64,000 nucleotides of DNA from a bacterium BMS3Abin06. Lineage in GTDB: Bacteria > Nitrospirota > Thermodesulfovibrionia > UBA6902. Under the pieces are notes generated by a model, which did no database searches, was not told the origin of the DNA, and saw nothing but the letters and a program-made list of their open reading frames with translations. How positions within the stretch are numbered: position 1 is the first letter of the stretch; every line of letters begins with the position of its first letter. Positions 18,948 through 30,089 of the stretch are shown here, in pieces. The position numbers and the translations under genes were made by a program. Location: positions 1 to 64,000 of the forward strand of contig BDSY01000032.1 of NCBI GenBank assembly GCA_002897895.1, read 5' to 3'.

Positions 18948-21900
18948 CTATCCGGGCCCGGTCTTGTGATATTCCTGAAGTGACTTGATACTGCTCTCTT
19001 TTTTCAAGATCGCTTCGATTGCATTTATTGCCGCCCTTGCCCCTGCAACGGTTGTTGTATAAGTTACGTTGTACTGAAGAGAGGTTTCTCTTATTGAAAA
19101 TGAATCCTTTTGTGCCTTTGCTCCGGTAACGGTGTTTATTACAAAATCAATCTCCCTGTTTTTTATCAGATCTACACAGTGCGGTCTTCCCTCTGTAACT
19201 TTATTGACCGTCTCTACATCGATTCCATGCTGTTGTAAATAGAAGGCGGTTCCTCTTGTGGCTGCTATTGAAAAACCAAGGGATATAAGCTTGCCTGCAA
19301 TTGAAGGAATGGGCGGTTTGTCTTTATCCTTGACACTGATGAAAACTTTGCCTTTCAGCGGCATGGTGTTGTTTGCCGATGCCTGGGACTTTGCGTATGC
19401 CCTGCCGAAATCCTTGTCAATACCCATAACCTCTCCGGTGGACTTCATTTCAGGCCCCAGGAGTGTGTCAACTCCTGCAAAGCGGTCAAAAGGGAATACG
19501 GCTTCTTTAACGGTAAAGTGGGACATCTCTACTTCCGCTGCAAGGCCGAGTTCATCAAGTGGCTTCCCTGCCATGACTTTTGCCGCTATTTTAGCTAATG
19601 GAATACCTGTGGATTTACTGACATACGGTATTGTACGGGATGCCCTCGGGTTCACTTCGAGGATATAGATTTCATTGTCTTTTACGGCAAACTGTATATT
19701 CATGAGGCCGATGACATTAAGCTCTTTTGCAAGCGCTTCTGTCTGGGACCTGATTCCGTCTATTATTTCCGGGGATAATGAATATGGGGGCATGGAACAT
19801 GCGGAATCTCCTGAATGAATGCCGGCCTCTTCTATATGCTCCATAATGCCGCCGATAATTGCCCTGTTTCCGTCGGAAATAGCATCGACATCAATTTCAA
19901 TTGCATCCTCAAGATATTTGTCTATCAATACAGGATGTTCGGGAGATGCCTTGACAGCCCTTTTCATATAGTTTTTAAGGCTTCCTTCATCATATACGAT
20001 CTCCATTGCCCTACCTCCAAGAACATATGAAGGTCTTACCATCACGGGGTAGCCGATTTTCTTTGCTTCTTCAAGGGCCTCATCAACCGACAATGCCGTC
20101 CCGCTTTGGGGCTGTCGCAGATTCAATTTGTGAACAATTTTTTTGAATCTCCTTCTGTCCTCTGCCCTGTCTATGGAATCGGGGGAGGTGCCGAGTATTT
20201 TAACTCCTTCTTTTTCAAGCGGAACCGCGAGTTTCAGAGGGGTCTGTCCGCCAAACTGTACTATGACCCCTTCGGGTTTTTCCGTATTGATAATGTTCAA
20301 AACGTCCTCAAGGGTAAGCGGTTCAAAATACAATCTGTCGGCAGTATCATAATCAGTGCTGACAGTCTCGGGATTACAATTTACCATAATTGTCTCATAT
20401 CCGAGTTCTTTCAAAGCAAACACTGCATGTACACAACAATAGTCAAATTCAATTCCCTGTCCTATCCTGTTCGGTCCGCTTCCAAGTATCACGATTTTTT
20501 TCCTGTCCGTGGGAGCGGCCTCGCATTCTACGGAATTGATGAGTTGATGAGTTGATGAGTCAAGGGGGTCAGTATTCTGAATTCTGAATTCTGGATTCTG
20601 AATTCTGAAAAACGGTTTTTCATATGTTGAATACAGGTATGGTGTATGGGCTTTAAACTCTGCGGCGCAGGTGTCGACCATTTTATAAACAGCTCTTAAG
20701 CCAATGCTGTTTCTGAAGTCCCTTACGGTTTTTTCATCTACGTTAACCAGTTCTGCGATTCTTCTGTCGGAGAAGCCGTATTCTTTAGCTTTTCTCAGGG
20801 TTTCTTCCGGGATCAGGCCGGGTGTTTTGTCTTTTATTTCATCGGCTATATTTGTGATTTTTGTTTCAAAGTCTATAATCTCCTTAATATTAAAAAGAAA
20901 CCATGGATCAATCCGGGTTAACTTGTGGATTTCATCCAAGGCCATGCCCTGCCGCAGTGCCTGGGCAATATACCATATGCGGTCCCAGCAAGGTATCTTT
21001 AGTTTAGTCTCGATCTCATCCATATCCGATTGCGGGGATTCAAATCCGTAACTGTCAATTTCAAGGCTGCGGATGGCCTTATGCAGTGATTCTTTAAAAG
21101 TCCTGCCGATTGACATGGCCTCTCCCACAGATTTCATCTGGGTCATAAGGGTAGAGTCGGCCTCTGGAAATTTCTCAAAGGCAAACCTTGGGAATTTTAC
21201 TACAACATAATCAATTGCAGGCTCAAAGGATGCAGGGGTTTCCTTAGTAATGTCGTTCGGTATCTCATCGAGCGTTAAACCCACGGCCAGCTTTGCGGCG
21301 ATTTTAGCTATGGGGAAACCTGTTGCCTTGGAAGCAAGCGCGGAACTTCTTGAAACCCTCGGATTCATTTCTATTACAATCAGGCTTCCGTCATCCGGAT
21401 TAACCGCAAACTGTATATTTGAACCGCCTGTGTCAACCCCTATTTCCCGGATTACAGCGATTGAGGCATCTCTCATTATCTGATATTCCTTATCGGTCAG
21501 AGTCTGGGCAGGCGCTACAGTTATTGAATCTCCTGTATGGATGCCCATGGGGTCGAAATTTTCTATGGAGCATATAATAACAACATTATCTTTATTATCA
21601 CGCATTACTTCGAGCTCGAACTCTTTCCATCCGAGGACGGATTCTTCAACAAGAACTTCACTTACAGGACTGAGTTTGAGCGCTTTCCTGAGGTTGTCGG
21701 TGTATTCAGCCATATTGTAGGCAATGCTTCCCCCTATGCCGCCCAGGGTAAAAGAAGGCCTCAGAATTAACGGGAAACGCAGAACATCAACTGCTGCCTT
21801 CATTCCCCCATCAAAGGAATTAATATACCTGCTTTTTGGTGTCTCTAATCCTATTTTTGACATTGCCTCTTTGAATAATTCCCTGTCTTCGGCTTTTTTT

Positions 21901-22268
21901 ATTGCAGGAAGCTTTGCGCCTATCAGTTCTACATTGAATTTGCCAAGGGCTCCTCTTTCGGAAAGTTCGACCGCAAGGTTCAGGGCAGTCTGTCCCCCCA
22001 TTGTCGGAAGCAATGCATCCGGACGCTCTTTTTCAATTATCATCTCCAGGACTTCGTAAGTCAGGGGTTCAATGTATGTGACATCCGCCATTTCAGGGTC
22101 GGTCATAATAGTGGCAGGATTGGAGTTAACGAGTATCACCCTGTAACCCTCTTCGCGGAGCGCCTTGCATGCCTGCGCCCCCGAGTAATCAAACTCACAG
22201 GCCTGGCCGATAACTATGGGGCCGGAGCCTATCAGCAGAATGCTTTTAATGTCTGTTCTTTTGGGCAT
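18948..22268 (-). CDS. carB: Carbamoyl-phosphate synthase large subunit
   Basis: [52 protein letters not shown]; duplicated ATP-grasp domains. Confidence 0.98.
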   Translation of the reverse strand: MPKRTDIKSILLIGSGPIVIGQACEFDYSGAQACKALREEGYRVILVNSNPATIMTDPEMADVTYIEPLTYEVLEMIIEKERPDALLPTMGGQTALNLAVELSERGALGKFNVELIGAKLPAIKKAEDRELFKEAMSKIGLETPKSRYINSFDGGMKAAVDVLRFPLILRPSFTLGGIGGSIAYNMAEYTDNLRKALKLSPVSEVLVEESVLGWKEFELEVMRDNKDNVVIICSIENFDPMGIHTGDSITVAPAQTLTDKEYQIMRDASIAVIREIGVDTGGSNIQFAVNPDDGSLIVIEMNPRVSRSSALASKATGFPIAKIAAKLAVGLTLDEIPNDITKETPASFEPAIDYVVVKFPRFAFEKFPEADSTLMTQMKSVGEAMSIGRTFKESLHKAIRSLEIDSYGFESPQSDMDEIETKLKIPCWDRIWYIAQALRQGMALDEIHKLTRIDPWFLFNIKEIIDFETKITNIADEIKDKTPGLIPEETLRKAKEYGFSDRRIAELVNVDEKTVRDFRNSIGLRAVYKMVDTCAAEFKAHTPYLYSTYEKPFFRIQNPEFRIQNTDPLDSSTHQLINSVECEAAPTDRKKIVILGSGPNRIGQGIEFDYCCVHAVFALKELGYETIMVNCNPETVSTDYDTADRLYFEPLTLEDVLNIINTEKPEGVIVQFGGQTPLKLAVPLEKEGVKILGTSPDSIDRAEDRRRFKKIVHKLNLRQPQSGTALSVDEALEEAKKIGYPVMVRPSYVLGGRAMEIVYDEGSLKNYMKRAVKASPEHPVLIDKYLEDAIEIDVDAISDGNRAIIGGIMEHIEEAGIHSGDSACSMPPYSLSPEIIDGIRSQTEALAKELNVIGLMNIQFAVKDNEIYILEVNPRASRTIPYVSKSTGIPLAKIAAKVMAGKPLDELGLAAEVEMSHFTVKEAVFPFDRFAGVDTLLGPEMKSTGEVMGIDKDFGRAYAKSQASANNTMPLKGKVFISVKDKDKPPIPSIAGKLISLGFSIAATRGTAFYLQQHGIDVETVNKVTEGRPHCVDLIKNREIDFVINTVTGAKAQKDSFSIRETSLQYNVTYTTTVAGARAAINAIEAILKKESSIKSLQEYHKTGPG

Positions 22269-22359
22269 TTAATATATTTCCTTCAGCTGTTAATTGTTAA
22301 CCGGCAACCGTGAAGGTTAGTTTTTAACTTTGTGCCTTTGCCCCTTTGCGCCTCGGCCG

Positions 22360-22965
22360 TTAAACATTTAAAAAACTCCTTATCTCATTTACCGGGATTT
22401 CCGGCTCTTCATCGACTTTTCCGGCATAGATAATTTTTTCGGAGCCGTCTTTCAACTTTAGTGATAGAGTGATAAATTCTTCTGTGTCACCTAATCCCGG
22501 CATGGCGCTTCCATGCTGTGCAGAAATCTTCTGGACAAATTTAATTCCGTCAATATTTTCAGGGACAAATTTTTTGTTCCCCAGGTCAACCGACTTTATG
22601 TCATCAAAATGTATTTTCTCAATCTTTTTTCCAATAATTCCGGGGCGGACTATATTCACTGATTTATCCGACCTGTCAAAATCTACCTCAAGATATCTTT
22701 CTTTAAAAATATATTTAATGGCTGCGAGTAAGGCAATGACGAATATAAAGATGAGAATGATATAGCGGACAATTGCCGGTTTGATGCCCGGCAGACCGGT
22801 AGACATATACGCAAGAATACATACTGCCGATGCAAATAATGTCGAGGAAAATTCCCTGGTGTAAACACCTGGGTGAAGCACACTGGACTTCTCTGCTTTA
22901 AATGAAGAAGTTCTGAAAATGAGTCTGTTGTTTTCAGTTTTAAGCTGATAATCCTTAGCTGTCAT
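22360..22965 (-). CDS. Hypothetical membrane protein between carA and carB
   Basis: 201 aa, two TM segments; overlaps carA. Confidence 0.6.
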   Translation of the reverse strand: MTAKDYQLKTENNRLIFRTSSFKAEKSSVLHPGVYTREFSSTLFASAVCILAYMSTGLPGIKPAIVRYIILIFIFVIALLAAIKYIFKERYLEVDFDRSDKSVNIVRPGIIGKKIEKIHFDDIKSVDLGNKKFVPENIDGIKFVQKISAQHGSAMPGLGDTEEFITLSLKLKDGSEKIIYAGKVDEEPEIPVNEIRSFLNV

Positions 22966-24110
22966 TTTTCTATCATTTCCCTGAATCTATTAAAAATATA
23001 ACCGGAATCATTTGGTCCGGGACCGGCTTCCGGATGGTACTGAAATGATATCACCGGCATATCCTTATGTCTCATTCCCTCCTCGGTTCCATCGTACAGA
23101 TTTTTGTGGGTTAATTCTACCTGTCCGGCAAGGCCTTTTATGTCAACACAATAATTATGGTTTTGTGAGGTGATTTCAACTTTCCCGGTTGCCAGATCCA
23201 TCACAGGATGGTTCCCTCCATGATGCCCGAATTTGAGTTTATACGTCTTGCCGCCTAAAGCGAGCCCTATAATCTGGTGGCCGAGGCAGATTCCCATAAC
23301 GGGTTTCCTGCCTAATAGTTTTTTTGCGGTTTCCACGGCATATGTAACAGTCCGGGGGTCCCCCGGCCCATTGCTTAATACTATTGCATCGGCTTTTTCA
23401 ATTACCTCCTCCGGTGGTGTCTGAGCCGGAACTACTGTAACGTCAAATCCTGTTTCAGCAAGATGGCGGAGTATATTCATCTTTACCCCGAAGTCGTATA
23501 CAACAACCTTGATCCTGTTATCCCCCCCCTTGGTAAGGGGGGGTAAAGGGGGGGTGGTTTTTTCTTCTGCTTTTAATTTCCAGAGTGTCTCAGTCCATTT
23601 GTACGGCTCTTTTGTCGTAACTTCTTTGACCAGGTCAAGAGAAGATATCCCGGGATGGCTCCTGACTTTATCAAGCAGGCTTTCAGGGTTCAAGTCAATC
23701 GTGGAAATTATACCTGTCTGAACACCGTTGTCTCTCAGGTGCCTGGTGAGCGCCCTTGTATCAATACCGTGAATGCCGACTTTATTGTTCTCTTCCAGAT
23801 ACTCTCCGAGACTCTTTTGAGAACGCCAGTTGCTTGGGAAATCAAAAAATTCCTTAGCTATAAACCCTTCGACATTCGGGATGTCTGATTCAATGTCCTC
23901 AGGATTTATTCCATAGTTTCCTATCTGCGAGTATGTCATAGCCACTATCTGGCCTTTGTAAGAAGGGTCCGTGAGTATTTCCTGGTAACCTGTCATTGAG
24001 GTGTTAAAGACAACCTCACCGGTTGTCTCTCCTTTGGCGCCGAAGTTCCATCCCTCGAATACCAGACCATCCGCAAGTACCAGTAATGCCTTTGTTTTAT
24101 TTATGCCCAT
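22962..24110 (-). CDS. carA: Carbamoyl-phosphate synthase small subunit
   Basis: VFNTSMTGYQEILTDPSYKGQIVAMTYSQIGNYG; PVMGICLGHQIIGLALGGKTYKLKFGHHGGNHPV. Confidence 0.98.
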   Translation of the reverse strand: MGINKTKALLVLADGLVFEGWNFGAKGETTGEVVFNTSMTGYQEILTDPSYKGQIVAMTYSQIGNYGINPEDIESDIPNVEGFIAKEFFDFPSNWRSQKSLGEYLEENNKVGIHGIDTRALTRHLRDNGVQTGIISTIDLNPESLLDKVRSHPGISSLDLVKEVTTKEPYKWTETLWKLKAEEKTTPPLPPLTKGGDNRIKVVVYDFGVKMNILRHLAETGFDVTVVPAQTPPEEVIEKADAIVLSNGPGDPRTVTYAVETAKKLLGRKPVMGICLGHQIIGLALGGKTYKLKFGHHGGNHPVMDLATGKVEITSQNHNYCVDIKGLAGQVELTHKNLYDGTEEGMRHKDMPVISFQYHPEAGPGPNDSGYIFNRFREMIEK

Positions 24111-25375
24111 TCGTACACTTTCCCCATTGCGATAGTTTTTTCAACGGTTCCTTTCAGTTGCCATTTGTTAAACGGGGAGTTTTTCCCTTTTGACAAAAAC
24201 CCGGAAGAATCAACTTTAAAAGTTTTTTCCGTATTTATTATTGCTATGTCGGCATCAGAGTCAACGGTTAATGTTCCTTTTGAAATTCCCATTATTTTTG
24301 AAGGGGTTATGGTCATTTTGGTGATAAGCTGCTTTAAGTCCAGGATTCCTGATTCAACAAGATGAAGGCTTAGTGCAAAAGCTGTTTCAAGCCCTGATAT
24401 CCCGAATGCTGCTGCATCAAATTCCTTCCCTTTGTCATCAATATGGTGCGGGGCATGGTCAGTGGCAATCACATCAATCGTGCAATCTTTTAACCCCTGT
24501 TTAATGGCTTCAACATCCTGAGGGGTTCTGATAGGCGGATTGACTTTCAGATTTGTGTCATAACTTATAAGCGATTCATCAGTTAAAGAGAAATAATGCG
24601 GGCATGTCTCGGCAGTTACATTTATTCCGCGGGCCTTTGCATCCCGTATTAATTTAACGGAGCCTTCTGTTGAAACATGCGCAATGTGCAGCTTTCCGCC
24701 CGTAAGCTCACAGAGCGAAAGGTCTCTTGCCACCATTACTTCCTCGGCAGCTTTCGGAATTCCACTCAGGCCTGTGATAGTTGAGACAAAACCTTCATTC
24801 ATTACCCCGTCTTCCGACAATTTCAGGTCTTCACAGTGGGATATGACCGGGACGTCGAATATCTTTGAGTATTCAAGCGCCCGCCTCATTATAAGACTGT
24901 TTGTCACCGGTTTTCCATCATCCGAGAATGCAATGCAGCCTGTCTTCAAGAGCGCTTCCAGCTCAGTGAGCTCTTCGCTTTTCTGGGCAGTTGTTATTGC
25001 ACCGACAGGATAGACTGTGCATGCCCCCTCTCTCAAAGATTTTTCGAGAATGAATTCCGTTACGGTGATTGTATCGTTAACCGGCTTTGTATTGGGCATG
25101 CAGCAGACAGTCGTAAATCCACCCCTGACAGCAGCCATAGTGCCTGATTTTATTGTTTCCTTGTATTCGAATCCCGGCTCCCTGAGATGCGTGTGCATGT
25201 CAACGAGCCCCGGTATAACTATACAACCTGAGGCATCAATGATTTTGTTTGCATCCGGACCCTTGCCCTCTGGATATAATCCTTTGATCCTGTTTTTTTC
25301 TATCAGGATTTCATGAAAACCGTCCAGATTTTGAGAAGGATCGATTACCCTGCCGTTTTTTATCAGGATTCTCAT
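24101..25375 (-). CDS. pyrC: Dihydroorotase
   Basis: [40 protein letters not shown]. Confidence 0.96.
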   Translation of the reverse strand: MRILIKNGRVIDPSQNLDGFHEILIEKNRIKGLYPEGKGPDANKIIDASGCIVIPGLVDMHTHLREPGFEYKETIKSGTMAAVRGGFTTVCCMPNTKPVNDTITVTEFILEKSLREGACTVYPVGAITTAQKSEELTELEALLKTGCIAFSDDGKPVTNSLIMRRALEYSKIFDVPVISHCEDLKLSEDGVMNEGFVSTITGLSGIPKAAEEVMVARDLSLCELTGGKLHIAHVSTEGSVKLIRDAKARGINVTAETCPHYFSLTDESLISYDTNLKVNPPIRTPQDVEAIKQGLKDCTIDVIATDHAPHHIDDKGKEFDAAAFGISGLETAFALSLHLVESGILDLKQLITKMTITPSKIMGISKGTLTVDSDADIAIINTEKTFKVDSSGFLSKGKNSPFNKWQLKGTVEKTIAMGKVYEWA

Positions 25376-26292
25376 TTTTTAACTCCTGAAAGAAGATATA
25401 AGACAGCCATCCTTACAGCGAGGCCGTTGGTTACCTGCTCAAGGATTACCGACTGAGGTCCGTCTGCAACAGCGGATTCAATTTCAACCCCCCTGTTCAT
25501 TGGTCCGGGGTGCATGACAATGGCATCTTCTTTTGCCAGTTTAAGCCGTTCATCCGTGAGACCGTAAAGATTAAAATATTCCTCAAGCGAAGGGAGAAAC
25601 CCCTTGCTCTGGCGTTCAAGCTGCAGTCTCAGCGCCATTATAACATCAGCCTTTCTGATACCCTCGTCTATTGAATGAAAGACATCTATTCCCAGTTTCT
25701 CTATCCCCGCAGGCATCAGGGTAGGGGGGCAGATTACCCTTACCTTTGCGCCGAGTTTTGTCAATGCGTAAATATTTGATTTTGCTACCCTGCTGTGTGC
25801 AATGTCACCTATTATTGCTACTGTAAGCCCTTTAATTTTCTTTTTGCGGGATTGTATTGTAAACAAATCAAGAAGGGCCTGGGTCGGATGTTCATTGGCC
25901 CCGTCACCGGCATTTATAACAGATATATTTAAGAGATTACCGAGCAGATGCGGGACCCCTGATGAGCCGTGCCTTATTACCACAAAATCAGCGCCTAATG
26001 ACTGGATTGTAAGGGCGGTATCTTTTAATGTCTCGCCTTTTACTACGCTGCTTGTAGTGACCGAGAAATTCACGACATCGGCGCTCAATCTTTTGGATGC
26101 AAGAGCAAAAGAAGTCCTGGTCCTTGTCGATGGTTCAAAAAACAGGCTTACAACGGTTTTCCCCCTGAGCGGAGGAACCTTTTTAATATCCCTTAGAAGC
26201 ACGTCTTTGAAGCCCGCGGCAGTATCAAGAATGTGATATATCTCTTCAGGTGCAAGTTCTTTGATGCCTAAAAGGTCTTTTGAATTAATCAT
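25372..26292 (-). CDS. pyrB: Aspartate carbamoyltransferase
   Basis: [52 protein letters not shown]. Start set at MINSKDLL; the longer ORF begins in a repeat. Confidence 0.95.
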   Translation of the reverse strand: MINSKDLLGIKELAPEEIYHILDTAAGFKDVLLRDIKKVPPLRGKTVVSLFFEPSTRTRTSFALASKRLSADVVNFSVTTSSVVKGETLKDTALTIQSLGADFVVIRHGSSGVPHLLGNLLNISVINAGDGANEHPTQALLDLFTIQSRKKKIKGLTVAIIGDIAHSRVAKSNIYALTKLGAKVRVICPPTLMPAGIEKLGIDVFHSIDEGIRKADVIMALRLQLERQSKGFLPSLEEYFNLYGLTDERLKLAKEDAIVMHPGPMNRGVEIESAVADGPQSVILEQVTNGLAVRMAVLYLLSGVKK

Positions 26293-26300
26293 GATATATC

Positions 26301-26430
26301 GTAACTGCTCAGGCGCAAAGTGGCAAAGGCACAAAGGCACAAAGGGTTACAGAAATACAGGAAAAGTTTTTCATCCTTTTTTTCACTTTGTGCCTTTGCC
26401 ACTATGTGCCTTTGTGCCTTTCATTTACTG
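26301..26430. repeat. GTAACTACTCAGG-family hairpin repeat, copy B
   Basis: GTAACTGCTCAGGCGCAAAGTGGCAAAGGCACAAAGGCACAAAGG...CTTTGTGCCTTTGCCACTATGTGCCTTTGTGCC. Confidence 0.85.
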
Positions 26431-26958
26431 TCCACTTATCAAAACCGCCTTATCTTTCCTGCTGTCTTCTCCGAGAGTGACTTCCACAAGGTCGTTAAAA
26501 GATGTCGGAATATTTTTGCCTGCATAATCAGCCCTTATGGGCAGCTCTCTGTGCCCCCTGTCTATGAGCACGGCAAGCTGTATATGGGCAGGCCTGCCGA
26601 AATCTACAAGGGCATCCATTGCAGCCCTTATGCTCCGGCCTGTAAAGAGCACATCATCTACAAGGACGACTGTTTTATTATCAATTGTGAATGGAATCTC
26701 GGTTCTTTTTACTACCGGCTGCTCTGCTTTTGTATGGATGTCATCCCTGTAAAACGTAATATCGAGAGCGCCGACATCAATTGTTCCGCCTTCGATAGAT
26801 TGAATTTGTGATGCGAGCCTCCCGGCAAGAATAACGCCGCCTTTTTGTATGCCGACAAGGCAGAGGTTTTGCATGCCCCTGTTTTTTTCAATAATTTCAT
26901 GAGCTATTCTTCTGATAGCCCTGTTAATGTCGTCACTGTCAAGAATTTCTTTAGACAT
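26425..26958 (-). CDS. pyrR: Bifunctional pyr operon regulator / uracil phosphoribosyltransferase
   Basis: LVGIQKGGVILAGRLA; KTVVLVDDVLFTGRSIRAAMDALVDFGRP. Confidence 0.96.
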   Translation of the reverse strand: MSKEILDSDDINRAIRRIAHEIIEKNRGMQNLCLVGIQKGGVILAGRLASQIQSIEGGTIDVGALDITFYRDDIHTKAEQPVVKRTEIPFTIDNKTVVLVDDVLFTGRSIRAAMDALVDFGRPAHIQLAVLIDRGHRELPIRADYAGKNIPTSFNDLVEVTLGEDSRKDKAVLISGQ

Positions 26959-27080
26959 AAAAAAAACCTTCTCCTTCTGAGAGAGAAAAGGCGTTTAAGC
27001 GGGTAGAAAATCGGAGCTTTTCAGAGAAAGTGAGAATCAATCAGTAATTCCTTTCCAGCCTCTCAGGACCAGTTTAAAGG
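26959..27080 (-). promoter_or_regulatory. PyrR-binding leader/attenuator upstream of pyrR
   Basis: Minus-strand GGTCCTGAGAGGCTGGAAAGG resembles a PyrR binding loop; followed by CCTTTTCTCTCTCAGAAGGAGAAGGTTTTTTT hairpin abutting the pyrR ATG. Confidence 0.75.
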
Positions 27081-27235
27081 TTAATGCTGAAAAAATATTA
27101 ATATAAACACAACGGTATTGTCAATAGAGCATATGAATTTATAGAATATGAATATGCAGTTGATTTTTATAATCACAGGGATTAATTTAATTAATATCGG
27201 ACTTAATGAATATATCTGATATAGTATAGAGAGGA

Positions 27236-27368
27236 GTAACTACTCATGTAGGCACAGAGGCACAAAGTATCAAAGGGACAAAGTAAAGGAAAAGGATAAA
27301 AACTTTCCTTGTATTTTTTTTAAACTTTGTGCCTGTGTGCCTTTGTCACTTTGAACCTGAGTAGTTAC
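27236..27368. repeat. GTAACTACTCAGG-family hairpin repeat, copy C
   Basis: GTAACTACTCATGTAGGCACAGAGGCACAAAG...CTTTGTGCCTGTGTGCCTTTGTCACTTTGAACCTGAGTAGTTAC. Confidence 0.8.
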
Positions 27369-27402
27369 GAGAGGAGTAACTATTAATGTATGGAGGGTTG
27401 AA

Positions 27403-28260
27403 TTGAATATTCCTGCAAAAGACCAGATAATTAATAAAGTCGGCGACCTCAAGGTTCTTCCGTTTGTAGCGAGAAAACTGCTTGAGACAATAAGTAATGA
27501 TAAGGTTTCCATCTCTGATCTGAATGACATTATCGAAAAGGACCAGACAATCACGGCAAGGATTCTAAAGATATCCAATAGCGCCTTATACGGGCTGCGG
27601 CAGGAAGTTACCAGCCTTCAGCAGGCGATCATGATACTCGGTTTTAAAACAATCAGAAGCCTTGTATTATCCATATCAACAAAATCGCTTTATAAAAAGT
27701 TTGGTATAACAGAGCAGATGATGTGGGACCATTCTATCGGGGCTGCTGTTGCAGCCAAACTGATTTCAGCAGATCTTGGAAGGGAAGCGGGAGACATTGC
27801 ATTCACCGGCGGCCTTATGCATGATCTTGGAAAATTGATTATGAATAACGAAACACCGGAAGCGTTTACCGAGGTAATGATGAATATGTACAATGAAGGC
27901 ATTGACTCGATAACTGCCGAGGAAGAGATTTACGGGTATAATCATGCGGAGATCGGCTCTAAAGTCATTTCAAAGTGGGGGCTTTCGGGTGCGCTTGTGG
28001 AAATTCTGGAAAAACATCATTTGAATAATTGCAGTCTTGATGATATAGGAGAAGCTGTAGTTGCCAAAGGGGTAGCGTGCGTTCATTTAGCTGATAATGT
28101 TTGCAGGGCGCTGGGCATAGGGTACAGAGAGCCTGATAAAGCGCTTTTATTGCATAAGCTGCCGTCTGCAGTTTTTCTTAATATGAACGAAGAGACGCTA
28201 TCAAAGCTGGTCGAAGAAATCAATGAAACTTATAACAGGGAAAAATCCATCTTTCAATAA
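27403..28260 (+). CDS. HDOD domain protein
   Basis: LPFVARKLLETISNDKVSISDLNDIIEKDQTITARILKISNSALYGLRQEV; GGLMHDLGKLIM. Confidence 0.9.
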   Translation: MNIPAKDQIINKVGDLKVLPFVARKLLETISNDKVSISDLNDIIEKDQTITARILKISNSALYGLRQEVTSLQQAIMILGFKTIRSLVLSISTKSLYKKFGITEQMMWDHSIGAAVAAKLISADLGREAGDIAFTGGLMHDLGKLIMNNETPEAFTEVMMNMYNEGIDSITAEEEIYGYNHAEIGSKVISKWGLSGALVEILEKHHLNNCSLDDIGEAVVAKGVACVHLADNVCRALGIGYREPDKALLLHKLPSAVFLNMNEETLSKLVEEINETYNREKSIFQ

Positions 28261-28281
28261 AATTTTACAGCGATGATGCAA

Positions 28282-28620
28282 CTATTTTTTACTGTGCCTG
28301 TATTTAATAATCCTGGCTTTTTCCATGGTAATCAGTCCTTCTTTTACCGTATCATCAAGAAAAGGAAGTATCTTGTCAATATTCTCTTCGGTATCAACGA
28401 TTTCAATCATAATGGGCAGGTCCTCGGAGAGCCGAAGCAATTTAATAGAGTGAATGCGGCTGGCTGCGCCATAGCCCATTATTCCCCTGAAAACCGTGGC
28501 GCCTGCCAGATTCAACTCCCTTGCTTTCAGCACAATGGCCTCATAAAGCGACTTTCCCTGATATGTGTCTGATTCTCCAATGAAGACTTTTAATAATTTT
28601 CCCTCATCAGGCAGTTTCAT
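28282..28620 (-). CDS. DUF190 family protein
   Basis: LKVFIGESDTYQGKSLYEAIVLKARELNLAGATVFRGIMGYG; adjacent to crcB. Confidence 0.9.
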   Translation of the reverse strand: MKLPDEGKLLKVFIGESDTYQGKSLYEAIVLKARELNLAGATVFRGIMGYGAASRIHSIKLLRLSEDLPIMIEIVDTEENIDKILPFLDDTVKEGLITMEKARIIKYRHSKK

Positions 28621-28625
28621 GATTC

Positions 28626-29018
28626 TTATCCTATTTTAATAAGGTTAATAATATATTTTGAAAGTAAGAAACCGGTGAATACCAATACGACCCCGAGAAT
28701 ATTACTTGCCAGCAGATTTGAAATTGCCAGTTTGATTTCCCCGTCTCTGAACAGGTTGAAGTTTTCCAGTGCGAAAGTTGAGAAAGTAGTGAAACCTCCG
28801 AGAATGCCGATAAATATAAAATTTCTCATATTCGGAGATAAATTTTCAATCTCAAAAAACCCCCATAATAATCCAATGGCAAACGACCCCATTAGATTAA
28901 CGAACAAGGTCCCCCATGGGAAAATACCGTCCAACACCCTGTACGTTAAACCGGATAATGAGTAGCGAAGCAATGTGCCTGCCGCCCCTCCGGCTGCTAT
29001 CAGTATAAGTTTCGACAT
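28626..29018 (-). CDS. crcB: Fluoride exporter CrcB/Fluc
   Basis: GGAAGTLLRYSLSG; PWGTLFVNLMGSFAIGLLWG; GILGGFTTFSTFALE. Confidence 0.95.
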   Translation of the reverse strand: MSKLILIAAGGAAGTLLRYSLSGLTYRVLDGIFPWGTLFVNLMGSFAIGLLWGFFEIENLSPNMRNFIFIGILGGFTTFSTFALENFNLFRDGEIKLAISNLLASNILGVVLVFTGFLLSKYIINLIKIG

Positions 29019-29075
29019 AATGATATTTTTTTTAAAAGCGGTTCTTTATTCGATTGAATTTTTATTGATTGAGGC

Positions 29076-29209
29076 TCTTGTAAAAGTCTTTGTTCGTCAT
29101 TCCCGAGGTTTTTATCGGGAATCCAGTATTTTTTTAAAATCAAAGACTTCTGGATACCCGCTTTCGCGGGTATGACAACAATAGCGATTCTCTCGATACT
29201 TTTGCAAGA
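29076..29209. mobile_element. MITE-like repeat with inner GTCATTCCCG palindrome
   Basis: Outer TCTTGTAAAAGT / ACTTTTGCAAGA; inner CGTCATTCCCGAGG...CGGGTATGACAA. Confidence 0.65.
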
Positions 29210-29362
29210 AACTCGTTTTATAAAAAAATATATTATATCATCGAAAATCAATTTTAAGCACATTTTTCAAGAGACACCGGCGATGTGTACTTATAGCGGG
29301 AGTCTGCTTACTATTGCTTCTTGCAATTGAATGATGCCAGTCCTGTCTGATATACTCAATCC

Positions 29363-30088
29363 ATGATTGTAATACCCGCAATAGACCTTAAAGACGGTAA
29401 ATGCGTAAGGCTTCTTCAGGGAAAGAAAGAAGAAGTCACGGTTTATTCCGATGACCCCGCATCAATGGCAAAACAGTGGGCCGGTCTTGGAGCTGAGCTG
29501 CTTCATGTTGTTGACCTTGACGGGGCATTTACCGGGAAGCAGAAGAACTTTGACAAAATCAAGGCAATAAGAGAAGCAATTGATATTCCTATAGAACTCG
29601 GAGGAGGGATCAGGGATATTGAAAGGATAGAAAGGCTCATTAGTCTTGGAGTGGACAGGACAATAATCGGCACTTCAGCAGCGAAAGATCCGGGTATGGT
29701 TAAAGAAGCTTGTGAGAAATTCCCGGGGAAGGTCCTTGTAGGAATCGATGCAAAAAACGGCAGGGTTGCCGTTAAAGGATGGGTTGAAGTAACAGAGTGG
29801 AACGTCATTGACTTTGCAAAGAAGATGGAGTCTGTTGGTGCAGCAGGAATAATTTATACCGATATCTCAAGGGACGGCATGCTTACAGGTCCGAATATTG
29901 ATGCAATGGCTAAAATGGTAAAGGCGGTTGAAATTCCTGTGATTGCATCAGGCGGCGTATCAAAACTTGATGACATAAAAAACCTTATGCAGATTGATAA
30001 TCTATGGGGAGCGATTACAGGAAAGGCATTGTATTCGGGTGCAATGGATCTCACGGAAGCAATAAACATTACAAAGAAAGAAATTTAA
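29363..30088 (+). CDS. hisA: HisA isomerase
   Basis: [48 protein letters not shown]. Confidence 0.96.
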   Translation: MIVIPAIDLKDGKCVRLLQGKKEEVTVYSDDPASMAKQWAGLGAELLHVVDLDGAFTGKQKNFDKIKAIREAIDIPIELGGGIRDIERIERLISLGVDRTIIGTSAAKDPGMVKEACEKFPGKVLVGIDAKNGRVAVKGWVEVTEWNVIDFAKKMESVGAAGIIYTDISRDGMLTGPNIDAMAKMVKAVEIPVIASGGVSKLDDIKNLMQIDNLWGAITGKALYSGAMDLTEAINITKKEI

Positions 30089-30089
30089 T

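Noticed and set aside
26293-26340. N-terminal extension of pyrB ([16 protein letters not shown])
   Set aside because: Encoded by the intergenic hairpin repeat; MINSKDLL is the plausible start.
29019-29300. Possible fluoride riboswitch upstream of crcB
   Set aside because: No convincing crcB-motif sequence on the minus strand; the region is mostly a MITE-like repeat.
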